A stretch of DNA of 64,000 bases from Roseiarcus sp963823165 (lineage in GTDB: Bacteria; Pseudomonadota; Alphaproteobacteria; Rhizobiales; Beijerinckiaceae). The position numbers and the translations under genes are program-made. Where the stretch lies: assembly GCA_963823165.1 (NCBI GenBank), contig CAWGKV010000040.1, positions 248,001-312,000 of the forward strand, written 5' to 3'. Shown piece after piece: positions 50,516 to 60,817 of this stretch. The notes below the pieces were generated by a model. It was not told where the DNA came from and searched no databases. It was given only the letters and a program-made list of their open reading frames with translations. Each line of letters starts with the position of its first letter. Positions within the stretch are counted from its first letter, which is position 1.

Positions 50516-51574
50516 ATGGCTGGCATGATCAAGGGTCCGGCAATCTTCCTGGCGCAGTTCGCTGGCGACGCGCCGCCGTTCAACTCGCTCGACGGCATGT
50601 GCGGGTGGGCCGCCTCGCTGGGCTACAAGGGGGTTCAGGTTCCCACCTGGGTCGAGACCCTAATCGACATCGGCAAGGCCGCGGAGTCGCAAACGTATTG
50701 CGATGAACTGACAGGAACCGCGAAGGCCCACGGCGTGGCGATCACTGAGCTTGCGAGTCACGTCCCGGCCCAGCTCGTCGCCGTGAACCCCGTTTATGAC
50801 GAAGCCTTCGACGGCTTTGCGCCGAAGGAGGTTCGAGGCAAGCCGGCCGAGCGGCAGAGGTGGGCGGTCGAGCACATGATGAAGTGCGCGAAAGCCTCGA
50901 AGCGTCTCGGACTGACGGCTCACCCGACCTTCTCCGGCGCGCTTGCCTGGCCGTTCGTCTATCCCTGGCCGCAGCGAGCGCCGGGCCTGATCGAGGCGGC
51001 CTTCGAGGAGCTCGCAAACCGCTGGAAGCCGATCCTCGACGCGTTCGACGACGCGGGTTGCGACGTCTGCTACGAGATCCATCCGGGCGAGGACCTGTTC
51101 GACGGGACGACGTTCGAGCGTTTTCTCGACGCGGTCGAGGGCCACAAGCGCTGCGCGATCAACTACGACCCGTCGCATTTCGTGCTGCAGCAGCTCGACT
51201 ATCTCGACTTCATCGACATCTACCACCAGCGGATCAAGGCGTTCCACGTCAAGGACGCCGAGTTCAATCCGACCGGCAAGCAGGGCGTCTATTCGGGCTA
51301 TGCGCCCTGGGTCGAGCGGGCGGGACGGTTCCGGTCGCTCGGCGACGGGCAGGTCGACTTCGGCGGAATCTTCTCAAAGATGGCGCAGTACGGCTATTCC
51401 TCGTGGGCGGTGCTCGAGTGGGAGTGCTGCCTCAAGCACCCGGAGGACGGCGCGCGCGAGGGGGCCGAGTTCATCAGCCAGCACATCATCCGCGTGACCG
51501 AGAAGGCGTTCGACGATTTCGCGGCCGGCGCGATCGACGAGAAGCAGATCAAGCGCGCGCTCGGACTGAAGTGA
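50516..51574 (+). CDS. sugar phosphate isomerase/epimerase (TIM barrel)
   Basis: A 352-aa AP-endonuclease-2-like TIM-barrel protein (xylose isomerase-like superfamily). Metal-site acids and histidines are visible in CYEIHPGEDLFDG, INYDPSHFVLQQ, IKAFHVKDAEF and WAVLEWECCLK. The family pairs with Gfo/Idh/MocA dehydrogenases in sugar and inositol breakdown, exactly as here. The ATG at 50516 follows AGGAGG. The dehydrogenase gene follows after 13 nt. Confidence 0.92.
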   Translation: MAGMIKGPAIFLAQFAGDAPPFNSLDGMCGWAASLGYKGVQVPTWVETLIDIGKAAESQTYCDELTGTAKAHGVAITELASHVPAQLVAVNPVYDEAFDGFAPKEVRGKPAERQRWAVEHMMKCAKASKRLGLTAHPTFSGALAWPFVYPWPQRAPGLIEAAFEELANRWKPILDAFDDAGCDVCYEIHPGEDLFDGTTFERFLDAVEGHKRCAINYDPSHFVLQQLDYLDFIDIYHQRIKAFHVKDAEFNPTGKQGVYSGYAPWVERAGRFRSLGDGQVDFGGIFSKMAQYGYSSWAVLEWECCLKHPEDGAREGAEFISQHIIRVTEKAFDDFAAGAIDEKQIKRALGLK

Positions 51575-51587
51575 GGGGGAAGAAAAG

Positions 51588-52762
51588 ATGGCCATCGAGG
51601 GACGCAGCGACGCCAGGAAGGGCGGCAGGATCAGGCTCGGCATGGTCGGCGGCGGGGAGGGCGCATTCATCGGCGCGGTCCACCGCATCGCCTCGCGCAT
51701 CGACGACCAGTACGAGCTCGTGGCCGGGGCCCTGTCGTCGACGCCGGAGAAGGCGCGCCGCTCGGGCGAGGCGCTCGGCCTCGCCGAGGACCGGATCTAC
51801 GACGACTACGACAGCATGGCGAAGGCCGAGGCCAAGCGTCCGGACGGGATCGAGGCGGTGGCCATCGTCACGCCGAACAACGTCCACGCCGGCCCGACCT
51901 ACGCCTTCCTCAAGGCCGGGATCCACGTCATCTGCGACAAGCCGCTGACCGTGTCGCTCGCCGAAGCCAAAAAGATGAAGGCGGCGGTCGACAAGTCGGG
52001 GCGGATTTTCGCCCTCACCCACAACTACACCGGCTACCCGCTGGTGCGCCGCATGCGCGAGATGGTCCGCGACGGCGACCTCGGCGAGATCCGCCTCGTC
52101 CAGGTCGAATATCCGCAGGACTGGCTGACCGGCCCGACCGAGACGACCGGCAACAAGCAGGCCGCGTGGCGGGTCGATCCGAAGCAGTCGGGCGCGGGCG
52201 GGGCGCTCGGCGACATCGGCACCCACGCCTTCAACCTCGCCGACTACGTGAGCGGGCTCGAGCTCGCGGAGCTTTCCGCCGACCTCACCTCGTTCGGCGC
52301 AGGGCGCGCGCTCGACGACAACGTCCAGATCATGCTGCGCTACGCCAACGGCGCGCGCGGCGCGCTTTGGGCGAGCCAGGTCGCGCCAGGAAACGAGAAC
52401 GGCCTCATGCTGAGGGTCTACGGGACGAAGGGCGGCGTCCACTGGCGCCAGGACAATCCCAATTCCCTGTTCTGGACGCCGTACGAGAAGTCGACCCGCA
52501 TCGTGACCCGCGGCGGCCCGGATTCCGGCGAGGCGGCGGGGCGGGTGACGCGCGTGCCGCCGGGGCATCCGGAGGGCTACCTCGAAGGCTTCGCCAACAT
52601 CTACACAGAGGTCGCGGCGGCGATCAAGTCGCGGCGCGGACGGGCAAGAAGCCGCCGAAGGGGGTGAATTTCCCGACCATCGACGACGGGGTGAAAGGCC
52701 TCGCCTTCATCGAGGCGGCGGTGAAATCGTCAAAAGCCAATGGCAAGTGGGTGAAGCCGTAG
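51588..52762 (+). CDS. Gfo/Idh/MocA-family oxidoreductase, 3' frameshift
   Basis: An NAD(P)-dependent sugar or inositol dehydrogenase. The Rossmann motif is LGMVGGGEGAFIGAVH, the catalytic lysine is in CDKPLT, and the active-site GGALGDIGTHAFNLADYV segment is intact. As read, the frame ends at 52667 in a short arginine-rich tail. The true C-terminus (GKKPPKGVNFPTIDDGVKGL, then FIEAAVKSSKANGKWVKP) follows in the next frame to 52762. A one-base shift near 52635-52645 in a GC-rich run explains this, so the protein should be about 391 aa. It is probably functional if this is a base-call error. Confidence 0.88.
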
Positions 52763-53499
52763 GCGGTCGGACGGCGCTCTTCCCCTCTCGGGGCCCGTCA
52801 GACGGAGCGGTCCGGGCCGGCCGCGGACGACTAGCGAGAGCGATCAACTCGAACGTCCGCCAACGAGAGGGCAAGGGCGTTCGCCAGGCGGAGCGCCGTG
52901 GGCTTTTGCGCCGTCCGCGAGCCGGCGGAACGTCCTGGAACGCAGCGGGAAGGCGGCTGGCCCCTCGGGGAATGAAGCCTCACGCCCGGGGAAGCCAAAG
53001 GAACGCCGGGGGAAGCAAAAGGAACGCCAGGGGAAACCGAATCCGTTCACGATTCTCGTCCTTTCAACGGCTTACACCAGATGCGGAGAGTCCAAATTGT
53101 TTTCCGTCCGCCGGCCTGCTGCCGGCGCCGTCCAACGCCAAGCAGCCGGCCCGCGTCCATCCTCGTTCCCATGGAGGCTTCGCGCGATATCGTCATAGGC
53201 GCATCGCTCGCGGCGCAGGGCGAGGAATGCGCCCTCGGCGCACGATCCTGCCAGAGGCATCGAGCCGGCGATTGATGGCCGGCGCGGTAATTCGTCCATG
53301 CTTGCCTCGCTCTCCCGGCGGGTTCGGCGGGGTTGGCGCCAAAGAATGTCCCCGTCCGGATGTCTGCCACTATAATGTTCCCTATTTGTTCGTTTGGCAA
53401 GCAATTTTCGCTTCGCCGCCGAATATGGCGCTCATTTTGAGTAAAGCGCCGAAATGCCCCTGTCCGGTTTCGACTTGAAAACGTTGCGCTCCTGGCCGT
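52763..53499. other. intergenic region with dispersed repeat
   Basis: About 737 bp between the convergent ends of two transporter operons. The first 325 bp contain copy B of the dispersed repeat. Minus-strand frames in 53047-53404 have biased composition; one includes LALRRERCAYDDIARSL, which resembles a helix-turn-helix segment and could be a gene remnant. No clear terminator was found for either operon. Confidence 0.5.
52861..53087 (+). repeat. dispersed repeat, copy B
   Basis: Second copy of the repeat at 7741-7966, on the same strand, with the landmarks GAGCCGGCGGAA, GAACGCAGCGGGAAGGCGG, GGGGAAGCMAAAGGAACGCC (tandem), ATCCGTTCAC and CTTACACCAGATG in the same order. Scattered substitutions and small length differences show that the copies are not recent. 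The flanks do not match. Confidence 0.8.
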
Positions 53500-54603
<1,104 letters not shown>

Positions 54604-54617
54604 GGAGCGTGTCTGTC

Positions 54618-55439
54618 CTACTTGACGGCGCCGAAGGTGAGACCGCGCACCAGCTGCCGCTGGGTGAGGAAGCCGAAGATCACGATCGGCGCGATGGCGA
54701 GAAGGGACGCGGCGGAAAGCTTCGCCCAGAACAGCCCTTCGGGGCTCGAGAAGGAGGCGATGAACGCGGTCAGCGGGCGAGCCTGCGTCGCGGTGAGATT
54801 GATGCTCCAGAAGGCCTCGTTCCAGCACAGGATGATCGACAGAAGCGCAGTCGATGCGATGCCCGGCAGCGCGAGCGGCACGAGAAGCATCACCACCTGC
54901 TGCAACGGCCTCGCCCCGTCCATCCGGGCCGCTTCCAGGATTTCCTTCGGCACGTCCTTGAAGAACGAATAGATCATCCAGGCGACGATCGGCAGGTTCA
55001 TCAGCACATAGATGATGATCAGGCCGTAGATGGTGTCGAGCAGGTGCAGGTTCTTGTAGATCAGGTAGATCGGGATCAGCACCCCGACGGCCGGCATCAT
55101 TTTCGTCGACAGCATCCAGAGGAGAAGATCCTTGGTCCTTTTCGACGGGTGGAACGCCATCGCATAGGCCGCCGGAAGGGCGATCAGAATGGCGATGAGG
55201 GTCGCGCTGAGCGAGATGGCGATGCTGTTGCCGGCGAAGACGAGATAGTCCGCCCGGCTCCGGACCTCGGCGAAATTCTGCAGGGTCGGGGAGAAGAACA
55301 ATTGCGGCGGCGTCGCGATCGCGTCGATCTCGGTCTTGAAGGCGGCGAGCGTCATCCAGAAGATCGGGAAGGCCATGACGAGCGCCGCCACCCATCCGAG
55401 GAAGGTCATGCGGATCTTGCGTTTGGTCCTGGGACGCAT
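54618..55439 (-). CDS. polyol/sugar ABC transporter permease (MalG type)
   Basis: A 273-aa inner-membrane permease with six helices and the EAA loop EILEAARMDGARPLQQVVML near residue 165-185. MalG-type features are the N-terminal FLGWVAALVMAFPIFWMTL helix and the C-terminal RQLVRGLTFGAVK. It pairs with the MalF-type permease encoded just upstream (10-nt gap). Start at the ATG at 55439. Confidence 0.94.
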   Translation of the reverse strand: MRPRTKRKIRMTFLGWVAALVMAFPIFWMTLAAFKTEIDAIATPPQLFFSPTLQNFAEVRSRADYLVFAGNSIAISLSATLIAILIALPAAYAMAFHPSKRTKDLLLWMLSTKMMPAVGVLIPIYLIYKNLHLLDTIYGLIIIYVLMNLPIVAWMIYSFFKDVPKEILEAARMDGARPLQQVVMLLVPLALPGIASTALLSIILCWNEAFWSINLTATQARPLTAFIASFSSPEGLFWAKLSAASLLAIAPIVIFGFLTQRQLVRGLTFGAVK

Positions 55440-55449
55440 GGGCTCGCTG

Positions 55450-56346
55450 CTAGTCGAGACTGCGCGCGACGGTGCGCAGGAGGAAGATGGCGACGACATT
55501 GGCGAGCACGACTGCGACGATGCCGCCGGCCGAGCCGCCGCCGACATCGAAATCGAGCAGCGCCGTCTTGTAAACGAGATAGGTCAAATTGGTCGAGGCG
55601 TCGCCCGGGCCGCCATTGGTCGTGACCAGGATTTCGGCGAAGACCGAGAGCAGGAAGATGGTCTCGATCATGATGATGACGGTGATCGGCCGGGCGAGAT
55701 GGGGCAGCACGATGAAGTAGAACATCGTGGCCCGCTTGGCCCCGTCCATGCGCGCCGCCTCGACCTGCTCCCGGTCGAGCGACTGAATGGCGGTGAGCAG
55801 AATGAGCGTGGCGAAGGGAACCCATTGCCAGGCGACGATGATGCCGATCGACGTGAGCGGCCACCTGCCGAACCAGTCGATGACGCCGAGATGGGCCGAT
55901 CGCGTGATGTAGGCGAAGAGCCCGTTGACCGGGTGCATCAGGAGGTTCTTCCAGATCAGCGCGCTCACCGTCGGCATCACGAAAAACGGCATGATGATGA
56001 GAAGCCGCGCGATCGAGCGCCCGTAGAACTCCTGGTCGAACAGAACCGCGAACAGGCAGCCGAAGACGATCGAGGCGGCAAGAACGCCGACGACCAGCGC
56101 CAGGGTGTTCCAGAGCGCGTCGAGAAGCGACGGGTCCGTCAGCAGAAAGGAATAATTGTCGAAGCCGACGAAGCGGGTGACCGGATCGAGCAGATTGTAA
56201 TGGAGGAGGGAGAACCAGAGCGTGACCGCGAGCGGCACGAAGGCCCAGAAGACCAGGGGCAGCACCGCCGGCGCGATCAGGGGGGCCGTGTCGACCTGCC
56301 GACCGCGACGTCTCCTGAGAAAGCCGGATTGCGCGACGTTGGCCAT
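55450..56346 (-). CDS. polyol/sugar ABC transporter permease (MalF type)
   Basis: A 298-aa permease with six membrane helices, an N-terminal basic segment (GFLRRRRGRQVD) and the EAA loop EQVEAARMDGAKRATMFYFI. The sequence fits the SmoF-type polyol permeases. The ATG at 56346 is preceded by GGAGG at longer than usual spacing; the open frame upstream has no family similarity. A stem-loop separates it from the binding-protein gene. Confidence 0.93.
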   Translation of the reverse strand: MANVAQSGFLRRRRGRQVDTAPLIAPAVLPLVFWAFVPLAVTLWFSLLHYNLLDPVTRFVGFDNYSFLLTDPSLLDALWNTLALVVGVLAASIVFGCLFAVLFDQEFYGRSIARLLIIMPFFVMPTVSALIWKNLLMHPVNGLFAYITRSAHLGVIDWFGRWPLTSIGIIVAWQWVPFATLILLTAIQSLDREQVEAARMDGAKRATMFYFIVLPHLARPITVIIMIETIFLLSVFAEILVTTNGGPGDASTNLTYLVYKTALLDFDVGGGSAGGIVAVVLANVVAIFLLRTVARSLD

Positions 56347-56580
56347 GGCCGTCAGGCGTCCTCCTCGGTGCGGCGGGTCGTTCTTGCGCGATGCGAAGCG
56401 TCTCGTGGCCGCCTGACCCGTCCGGCGACAAACCCGGTCCCGCAACGCCAGGGCGACAGACTAGGCCGGGATCGGCCTCGACCTCAACCCGTGGGACACG
56501 GTCCGAGGTTTTTCGGGGCTTCGACCCGAACGAGAGTCTCGTCGAAAGACGGCGCGGCGAACGCCCGGCGGCGCAGCGAG

Positions 56581-56603
56581 CGCGAGGCGGCGCGCCGCCG
56601 CCT
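56581..56603 (-). terminator. intercistronic stem-loop after binding-protein gene
   Basis: CGAGGCGGCG-CGC-CGCCGCCTCG is a perfect 10-bp stem with a 3-nt loop, 10 nt after the stop of the substrate-binding gene (transcribed leftward). No T-run follows, so it more likely protects the 3' end of the binding-protein message or reduces read-through to the permeases than fully terminates. Confidence 0.6.
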
Positions 56604-56613
56604 CGCCCGTCCG

Positions 56614-57942
56614 TCACTTCGGATAGCCGGCGGCCTTCATCGCCCGCTCGGTCGCGGCCTGCGCCTTCTCGAGCGCCTGGTCGCCGGTCTGCGACCCGGC
56701 GAGAGCCGCCGCCACTTCCTGTCCGACCTGCGTCCCGATCGCCTGGAATTCGGGGATCGCGACGAACTGCACGCCCGTGTAGGGCACCGGATTGACGGTC
56801 GGATGGGCCGTATCGGTGACCTCGATCGCCTTCAGCACGGTCTCCGCGAACGGGGCCGCCTTGATGTAATCAGGGTTGGCGTAGGTCGACAGCCGCGTTC
56901 CGGGAGGCGCCGAAACCCAGCCCTCGGTCTCGCCGACCATTTTCACGTAGTCCTTCGAGGTCGCCCAGGCGAGGAACTTCTTCGCCGCATCTGCTTTCTG
57001 CGTCGAGGACGGAATGGCCAGCGCCCAGGACCACGACCAGCCCGACGCCTTCGGATTCTTGTCGGTGATGGGCGAGGCGGTGAAAGCGGTCTTGTCGGCC
57101 ACCTGCGAATCCTTCGGATTGTAGATGTAGCCGGCGGCCGAGGTCGCGTCGATCCAGATGGCGCATTTGCCGGTCGCGAACAGCGCGCGGTTCTCGTTAT
57201 GACCGTTGGCCGTCGCCCCTGGAGGTCCCGATTTCGCCATCACGTCGAGGTACCAGTTCATTGCGGACTTCCAGGCGTCGGAGGTCAGCTGCGGCTTCCA
57301 TTGCATGTCGAACCACTGTCCGCCGTAGGCGTTGACCAGCGTGTCGAAGAACGCCATGTTCTCGCCCCAGCCCGGCTTTCCGCGCAGGCATATCCCGTAT
57401 TGCTCCTTGCCCTTGTCGGTCAGCTTCCCCGCAAACCCGGCGATCTGATCGTAGGTCGGCTTGTCCGGCATCGTGATGCCGGCCTTGTCGAACAGGTCCT
57501 TGCGATAGAAGGTGAAGGAGCTCTCGGCGTAGAACGGCACGGCGTACATTTTGCCGTTCGCGCTGAGGGCGTCTTTCACCTGCGGAATGAGGTCCTTGTA
57601 ATCGTACGCGTCGCCGAGATCGTCGACCGTATCGAGCCAGCCGAGCTTGCCCCAGATCGGGGCCTCGTAGGAGCCGATGGTCATGATGTCGAACTGTCCG
57701 CCCTTGGTGGCGATGTCGGTCGTCACGCGCTGGCGCAGGACGTTCTCCTCGAGGACCACCCAGTTGAGCTTGATGCCGGTCGCCGCCTCGAACTTCGGCG
57801 ACAGCTTCTGCATGATGATCATGTCCGAGTTGTTGACCGTGGCGATGTTCAATGTGGTCTGAGCCAGGGCCGGGCTGACGGACAGCACGCCGAAGGCGGC
57901 CAGAGCCGCACCGGCTCCCGCCAGCAATTTCGCATTATTCAT
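56614..57942 (-). CDS. extracellular solute-binding protein, SmoE-like (sorbitol/mannitol)
   Basis: A 442-aa periplasmic binding protein (SBP_bac_1 family) with a signal peptide (LLAGAGAALAAFGVLSVSPALA, cleavage near ALA-Q). The mature start TTLNIATVNNSDMIIMQKL and WVVLEENVLRQRVTTD resemble the polyol-binding SmoE/MtlE group, so sorbitol, mannitol or a related polyol is the likely ligand. A mannitol-dehydrogenase-family gene lies 10 kb away. First gene of the operon that continues with two permeases and an ATPase. Confidence 0.9.
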   Translation of the reverse strand: MNNAKLLAGAGAALAAFGVLSVSPALAQTTLNIATVNNSDMIIMQKLSPKFEAATGIKLNWVVLEENVLRQRVTTDIATKGGQFDIMTIGSYEAPIWGKLGWLDTVDDLGDAYDYKDLIPQVKDALSANGKMYAVPFYAESSFTFYRKDLFDKAGITMPDKPTYDQIAGFAGKLTDKGKEQYGICLRGKPGWGENMAFFDTLVNAYGGQWFDMQWKPQLTSDAWKSAMNWYLDVMAKSGPPGATANGHNENRALFATGKCAIWIDATSAAGYIYNPKDSQVADKTAFTASPITDKNPKASGWSWSWALAIPSSTQKADAAKKFLAWATSKDYVKMVGETEGWVSAPPGTRLSTYANPDYIKAAPFAETVLKAIEVTDTAHPTVNPVPYTGVQFVAIPEFQAIGTQVGQEVAAALAGSQTGDQALEKAQAATERAMKAAGYPK

Positions 57943-58227
57943 ATTGATCCTCCTCCCTAGGGCGCTGACATTCTGATTATTGGCGCCCGGGCCAGTCCGA
58001 GACTGGCCGCGCGTCGAGTATCGGCTTCAATCAGAGCAACGTCAATGCCGCCCGGACCCGCTGAGTGGCCGGCATATCCTTGTTTTGTATGGGGTTCCCG
58101 GGATATAACGGCGCCCGCGCCGTCACTGCGACCAACCGTCGCGCCGGCGGACCTCGAGAGCGTCGTCCTTGCGGGCGCCGGCTCCCGCGCTTGCCCGGGC
58201 GCTATTCTTACGACGGGGCTTGGACGA

Positions 58228-59223
58228 CTATTCAGGCAGGTTCAGAAGGCCGGCCTCGCCGGATTCGAGGCCGATCAGAAGACGGGCGCCGCTCCCGTTC
58301 CAGGCGAGCGCGCTGACCGGTCCGCCGCCCGGTGGGCGAACGAGGATTTCGGCGGCGTCGCCGAGCCGGCAGAGCAGCGCTAGCCCGTCGGCGTAGCCGA
58401 TGGCGATGACCGGCGCGCGGGGGTGGAACGCGACCTTCGTCACCCGGGCCTCGCGCACCCCGCATTCGCGCGGCGCCTTGCCCATCGGCCCGTCCTTGTC
58501 CTTGAACGGCCAGACGACGGCCGCGTCCGCCCCCGAAGTCGCTAGCCAGGCCCCGTCGTGCGACCACGACATCGACCGGGTTTTGCCCGGGTATCCCGTC
58601 ATCCGCATGTCGCGGGCGTCGGCGAGCCGCCAGCCGTGCAACGCGTTTTCCTGCATCGAGGTGACGAGGAAGCGCCCGTCGGGCGAGAACGTCGCGTCGA
58701 GATGCGCGCCTTTCCATTCGAGCGTCTGCGGCGGCCCTTCGACATTGGGAAACCAGAGAGCCACCCCATTGTAGTGCGTCGCCGCGAGCCGATACCCTTT
58801 CGGCTGGAAGGCGAGGCCGCGCACGCTCGACGGCGCGCCCCAGGTCCGAACGGCGCCGGCTTCGTCGCGCGCGCTGACCTGCTTTCCCGCGCTCCACGCA
58901 AAGGCGGCGCCGCGCATCGCGAGCGCGTCGATCCAGCGCCCCTTTTCGTTGGCGATCTCGCGACTCCCAGCGTCGGCGCCGATCGCGACCACACGCCCGT
59001 CGTCGCCGCCGGTGAGAAGAGCCTTGCCGTCGCAAACGGCGGCGAGGATCGCCGCATCCGGATGGGCCTCGATCCGCTTCTGTTCGTCCGGCTCGCCGAT
59101 CAGCACGGCGCCGTCGGCGAGCGCGAGGGTCGGCGCCTCGTCGAGGAACGCGGCCGCCACGACATGCGCGCCCGCTTCGAACCGGCGCAGGCGCCCTGCG
59201 AGGGAGGCCCCGGCTTCGGTCAT
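58228..59223 (-). CDS. WD40-repeat protein paired with CobW GTPase
   Basis: A 331-aa protein with about seven weak WD40-like blades (for example ILAAVCDGKALLTGGDDGRV, DATFSPDGRFLVTSM, SWSHDGAWLATSGADAAVVW). It is probably a beta-propeller in the cytoplasm, since no signal peptide is seen. It follows the CobW GTPase gene by 16 nt on the same strand. This pairing recurs in Hyphomicrobiales, but the partner role of the propeller is not established. Confidence 0.85.
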   Translation of the reverse strand: MTEAGASLAGRLRRFEAGAHVVAAAFLDEAPTLALADGAVLIGEPDEQKRIEAHPDAAILAAVCDGKALLTGGDDGRVVAIGADAGSREIANEKGRWIDALAMRGAAFAWSAGKQVSARDEAGAVRTWGAPSSVRGLAFQPKGYRLAATHYNGVALWFPNVEGPPQTLEWKGAHLDATFSPDGRFLVTSMQENALHGWRLADARDMRMTGYPGKTRSMSWSHDGAWLATSGADAAVVWPFKDKDGPMGKAPRECGVREARVTKVAFHPRAPVIAIGYADGLALLCRLGDAAEILVRPPGGGPVSALAWNGSGARLLIGLESGEAGLLNLPE

Positions 59224-59239
59224 CCGACTGGCCCCGCTC

Positions 59240-60271
59240 TCAGGCTGCGCAGGCCAGGAATCCGTGGCGGATGTCCTCCTCCTCGAGGTTGCGGCCGATG
59301 AACACGACTTTCGATTCCCGCTTCTCTTCCGGCTTCCACTCGCGCTGCGAGTCGCCGTCGAGCATCATGTGCACGCCCTGGAACACGAAGCGCTTCGGGT
59401 CGTCCTTCATCGCCACGATGCCCTTGCAGCGTAAAATGTTCGGCCCCTGCTCCTGCGTGACCCGGTTGATCCAGGGCATGAACTTGGCCGGATCGACGTC
59501 GCCGTCGAGCACCACCGACACCGACTGCATGTCCTCGTCGTGATAGTGCTTGAGGCCGTGATGTTCGTGGCTGTGAGCATGGCCGTGATCGTGATCGTGG
59601 TCATGCTCCTCGGCGACGAGGAAATCGGGCTCGATGTCGAGGATGCGGTCGAGGTCGAACGCCCGCCGCTCGAGCACGTCGGCGATCGCGACGTCGCATT
59701 TCGTCGCCCTGTGGAGGGAGGCGTAGGGATTGATGGCGCGGATGCGCGCCTCGACCTCGCGCAGCTCGGCCGGCGTCACCAGATCGGTCTTGTTGATGAT
59801 GATGACGTCGGCGAAGGCGATCTGGTTCTTCGCCTCGGGGGCGTCGCGCAGCCGCGCGGCCAGCCACTTGGCGTCGGCCACCGTCACCACCGCGTCGAGC
59901 CGCGCCGCCTTCTGCACGTCCTCGTCGACGAAGAAGGTCTGCGCCACCGGCGCCGGATCGGCGAGGCCGGTCGTCTCGACGATGATCGCGTCGAACCGCC
60001 CCTTCCGCTTCATCAGCCCCTCGATGATGCGGATGAGGTCGCCGCGCACGGTGCAGCAGATGCAGCCGTTGTTCATCTCGAACACTTCCTCGTCGGCCCC
60101 GACGACGAGTTCGTTGTCGATGCCGATTTCGCCGAACTCGTTGACGACGACCGCGTAGCGCTTGCCGTGCGGCTCGCTGAGGATGCGGTTCAAGAGCGTG
60201 GTCTTGCCGGCGCCGAGGTAGCCGGTGAGGACCGTCACGGGAATTTTCTCGGGCTCGCGAACTTCCGTCAC
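59240..60271 (-). CDS. CobW/COG0523-family GTPase, putative zinc metallochaperone
   Basis: A 343-aa G3E GTPase. Walker A is GYLGAGKTTLLNRIL, the metal-binding CxCC motif is in NNGCICCTVRGDL, and NKTD-type specificity is in IIINKTDLV. A histidine-rich loop (EEHDHDHDHGHAHSHEHHG, near residues 216-235) suits transfer or storage of Zn, Ni or Co. The C-terminal CobW_C domain is present. COG0523 members act in zinc homeostasis or cobalamin metal handling; the His-rich loop favours zinc. Start ATG at 60271, with the WD40 gene downstream. Confidence 0.93.
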   Translation of the reverse strand: MTEVREPEKIPVTVLTGYLGAGKTTLLNRILSEPHGKRYAVVVNEFGEIGIDNELVVGADEEVFEMNNGCICCTVRGDLIRIIEGLMKRKGRFDAIIVETTGLADPAPVAQTFFVDEDVQKAARLDAVVTVADAKWLAARLRDAPEAKNQIAFADVIIINKTDLVTPAELREVEARIRAINPYASLHRATKCDVAIADVLERRAFDLDRILDIEPDFLVAEEHDHDHDHGHAHSHEHHGLKHYHDEDMQSVSVVLDGDVDPAKFMPWINRVTQEQGPNILRCKGIVAMKDDPKRFVFQGVHMMLDGDSQREWKPEEKRESKVVFIGRNLEEEDIRHGFLACAA

Positions 60272-60346
60272 GCGCTTCGTCTCCTGAAACGATTGGGATC
60301 GGCTGTATATAGGGCCGGACGCACGGCTATGGCAGGGGCGCCGCCT

Positions 60347-60760
60347 TCACCAGCGGCGCCAGCCGCCGCCCCAGCCGAATCCGACATAAGGTCCGCCCCA
60401 TCCGAAGGCAGGGCCGACCACGACCGGCGGCGCCGCGACGACGACCGGCGGCCCGCCGGCGAACACCGGCGGCGCAACGGCCACGTCGCCGGGCGCCGGA
60501 CCCGCCTCGGCGACGGCGAACGAAGGAATGAAGCCGGAGCGGTTGCGCCAGGAGGCGTGGCACCAGTCGCCGGCGCAGGTCTGCAGATCGATCTGCGCGT
60601 CCGCCGGAACGCTCTGAACGATACGCGAATGCGCGTTCGGCGCGCTGCGCATGTCGGACCAGGCCGTGGTGATCGCCGGGTCGGCGAAGGACGGCGCGGC
60701 GAGGCCGACGATCAGGCCGGCGGCGAGAAGCAATCGTCGCAAGATCAAGAATCTCTCCAC
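60347..60760 (-). CDS. secreted SH3-domain protein
   Basis: A 137-aa protein with a signal peptide (LILRRLLLAAGLIVGLAAPSFA) and a bacterial SH3-like domain (SDMRSAPNAHSRIVQSVPAD, QTCAGDWCHASWRNRSGFI with two cysteines that could pair). A Gly/Trp/Pro-rich tail (GWGGPYVGFGWGGGWRRW) follows. It is probably periplasmic or outer-surface and may bind cell wall. Function otherwise unknown. It stands alone between the CobW and queC genes. Confidence 0.82.
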   Translation of the reverse strand: MERFLILRRLLLAAGLIVGLAAPSFADPAITTAWSDMRSAPNAHSRIVQSVPADAQIDLQTCAGDWCHASWRNRSGFIPSFAVAEAGPAPGDVAVAPPVFAGGPPVVVAAPPVVVGPAFGWGGPYVGFGWGGGWRRW

Positions 60761-60817
60761 GAGTTGATGAGTCGGCCGGCAAAATACAGTCTCGCGAAAT
60801 TTGCGTCCAGAGTCCGG

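Noticed and set aside
55336..57960. 874-aa plus-strand ORF
   Set aside because: It is antisense to three transporter genes with a clear family assignment; composition is Arg/Asp/Gly-biased.
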